This document shows positions 63,076 through 64,000 of a stretch of 64,000 nt of DNA, one piece after another. Origin of the DNA: Syntrophaceae bacterium UBA1411. GTDB lineage: Bacteria; Desulfobacterota; Syntrophia; Syntrophales; Smithellaceae. Location: positions 1 through 64,000 of the forward strand of contig DBPV01000119.1 of NCBI GenBank assembly GCA_002304995.1, written 5' to 3'. Each line of letters opens with the position of its first letter. Position 1 is the stretch's first letter. Position numbers and translations under genes: made by a program. The notes beneath the pieces were generated by a model. It did no database searches. It had not been told where the DNA came from and saw only the letters and a list, made by a program, of their open reading frames with translations.

Positions 63076-63116
63076 AAACATACGTCTGTTTAACATAAGT
63101 GCGTAAATATTTGCAA
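63076..63116 (-). promoter_or_regulatory. tetR promoter with overlapping TetR-type operator (copy 3)
   Basis: On the minus strand TTGCAA (63116-63111) and TTAAAC (63093-63088) lie 17 bases apart. The operator AAACATACGTCTGTTT (63076-63091) overlaps the -10 and the predicted start, as expected for autorepression. The rest of 62877-63427 is AT-rich and holds no gene; AAGGAGG for the next gene lies at its end. Confidence 0.55.
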
Positions 63117-63427
63117 TAACAAAGTAAATATATTTATAAAATCTGTTGAATATAAAGAAATTATCGTGTATGAAAGGCACTGGCATCGGTTAGTGCCGGA
63201 TAGAAAATTTGTAGACAGCTTTTCGGACACAGGAGTATTTTGTGGTTTTTTAAATTTCCCCCGCCTGTTCTTTTCAGAGCAATTTCGGAGAAAATCTCTT
63301 TCGTCTGACGTTTTTTTTTCAGAAGATCGGGATGAAGAGTCGGGACGGATATGGCGTTCAAACGATATAAAAAAATAACGAGGCGCGAGCGTTTGTCTCG
63401 AGACCATTTTTTTTAAGGAGGTATCCG

Positions 63428-64000
63428 ATGTTTGAAGCAAAACCCTGGGTAAAGTATTACGATTATAATGTCCCGCACACCATTCAGTTCCCGAAAATCC
63501 CCGTTCAGAGCCTGGTTCATCTGGCGGCCACCATGTTTCCCCGCAAGGCCGCGACCAACATCTACGGATCGACGATGACGTTTCGCCAGATCCGCTCCCA
63601 GATGCTCAGGCTGTCCAACGCCCTGATCAAGATGGGCGTGAAGAAAGGCGACCGCGTGGGTCTGGCGCTTCCCAACTGCCCCCAGTACATCGTCGCTTAC
63701 TACGCCGCTCTGTCGGCGGGCGCGATCGTCGTGAACATGAACCCCCTCTACACCCATGACGAGCTCAAGTTCATGATGGAAAATTCCGGTTTGCAGACGC
63801 TGTTCACATTCGACACGGTTCTGCCGGTGATGCGGCCGCTGGCCAAGGAGCTGGGGCTGAAAAACGTCATCATCACCAAAGTGACCGATTACATCCAGGG
63901 ATTCCCGGTGAGCACGGCGAAAAGCCTCGATCTCGAGGAGGGCTGGAAGCATTTTTCCGAACTGGTGGAAAGCGCCACGGATGAAAGCATGCCGAGAGTC
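63428..64000 (+). CDS. AMP-forming acyl-CoA synthetase, 5' part, runs off the window
   Basis: An open frame from ATG 63428 with AAGGAGG upstream continues past the end of the window, so only the first 191 residues are seen. They begin MFEAKPWVKYYDYNVPHTIQ and contain KGDRVGLALPNCPQYIVAYY and AGAIVVNMNPLYTHDELKFMM. These closely match the N-terminus of the acyl-CoA ligase at 24776-26446 (KPWHRHYDYNVPTTI, NCPQYPIAYYAALS, NLNPLYTPDEL). It is a paralog of that ligase. The ATP and catalytic Lys motifs lie outside the window. It is divergent from tetR. Confidence 0.88.
   Translation, partial: MFEAKPWVKYYDYNVPHTIQFPKIPVQSLVHLAATMFPRKAATNIYGSTMTFRQIRSQMLRLSNALIKMGVKKGDRVGLALPNCPQYIVAYYAALSAGAIVVNMNPLYTHDELKFMMENSGLQTLFTFDTVLPVMRPLAKELGLKNVIITKVTDYIQGFPVSTAKSLDLEEGWKHFSELVESATDESMPRV

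Overview
The window looks like chromosome from a Gram-negative anaerobe of the Desulfobacterota (old Deltaproteobacteria), possibly near the Syntrophales. This is an inference from gene content. There are lipoproteins, an outer-membrane lytic transglycosylase and a beta-barrel candidate. There are type IV pilus parts, two sigma-54 type promoters with a sigma-54 activator, a zapA-6S RNA-rny order, pyruvate phosphate dikinase, several acyl-CoA handling enzymes, and a fused TIGR03960/TIGR03936-type radical SAM protein. Genes are GC-rich and densely packed on both strands. I saw no tRNA, rRNA, CRISPR array, prophage or intact insertion sequence.

Layout. 0.3-7.3 kb: pilT, a small duplicated-domain protein, a soluble multi-PAS hybrid kinase and tex. 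7.3-11.5 kb: a sigma-54 island. A good -24/-12 promoter lies before an orphan branched-chain-amino-acid-type binding protein. A GAF/AAA+/Fis activator is transcribed away from a second -24/-12 promoter that has a perfect 11-bp-arm palindrome centred near -82. Behind that promoter is only a small AT-rich reading frame that appears broken. 11.5-21.3 kb: ppdK with a 100-residue Lys/Ala tail, a small membrane protein, a Ski2-like helicase followed by palindromic repeats, a TPR protein, a six-cysteine secreted protein and uvrB. 21.3-24.5 kb: a minor-pilin/PilX-like operon and a ten-cysteine secreted miniprotein. 24.8-33 kb: acyl-CoA ligase, radical SAM proteins, hpt and small conserved genes. 33-38 kb: a FecR-domain protein with a TPR/beta-barrel partner, mltA, tsaC and purE. 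38.8-44.7 kb: cyclophilin, a DUF2804 protein, a PurO-type IMP cyclohydrolase next to a stand-alone AICAR transformylase, and purD. 44.9-53.9 kb: two CNNM/CBS proteins, a one-domain GlmU-like uridylyltransferase, dusB, zapB-like, zapA, 6S RNA, rny, ymdB and tyrS. 54-56.7 kb: two lipoproteins and a hotdog thioesterase.

56.9-64 kb is a coherent accessory locus: a second orphan binding protein, a nitronate-monooxygenase-like flavoprotein, a TetR repressor, an old-yellow-enzyme/dienoyl-CoA-reductase-like flavoprotein and the start of a second acyl-CoA ligase. Three 16-bp sites of the form AAA-N3-AC-GT-N3-TTT lie upstream of the binding protein, on the predicted start of the flavoprotein transcript, and on the predicted tetR promoter. 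This suggests one TetR regulon for uptake and activation of an acyl-type substrate.

The strongest leads are this TetR site set, the sigma-54 palindrome/promoter pair facing a broken gene, the histone-like tail on PPDK, and the twin CX3C-X9-CX3C secreted protein. Most start codons were chosen by Shine-Dalgarno match and signal-peptide position.
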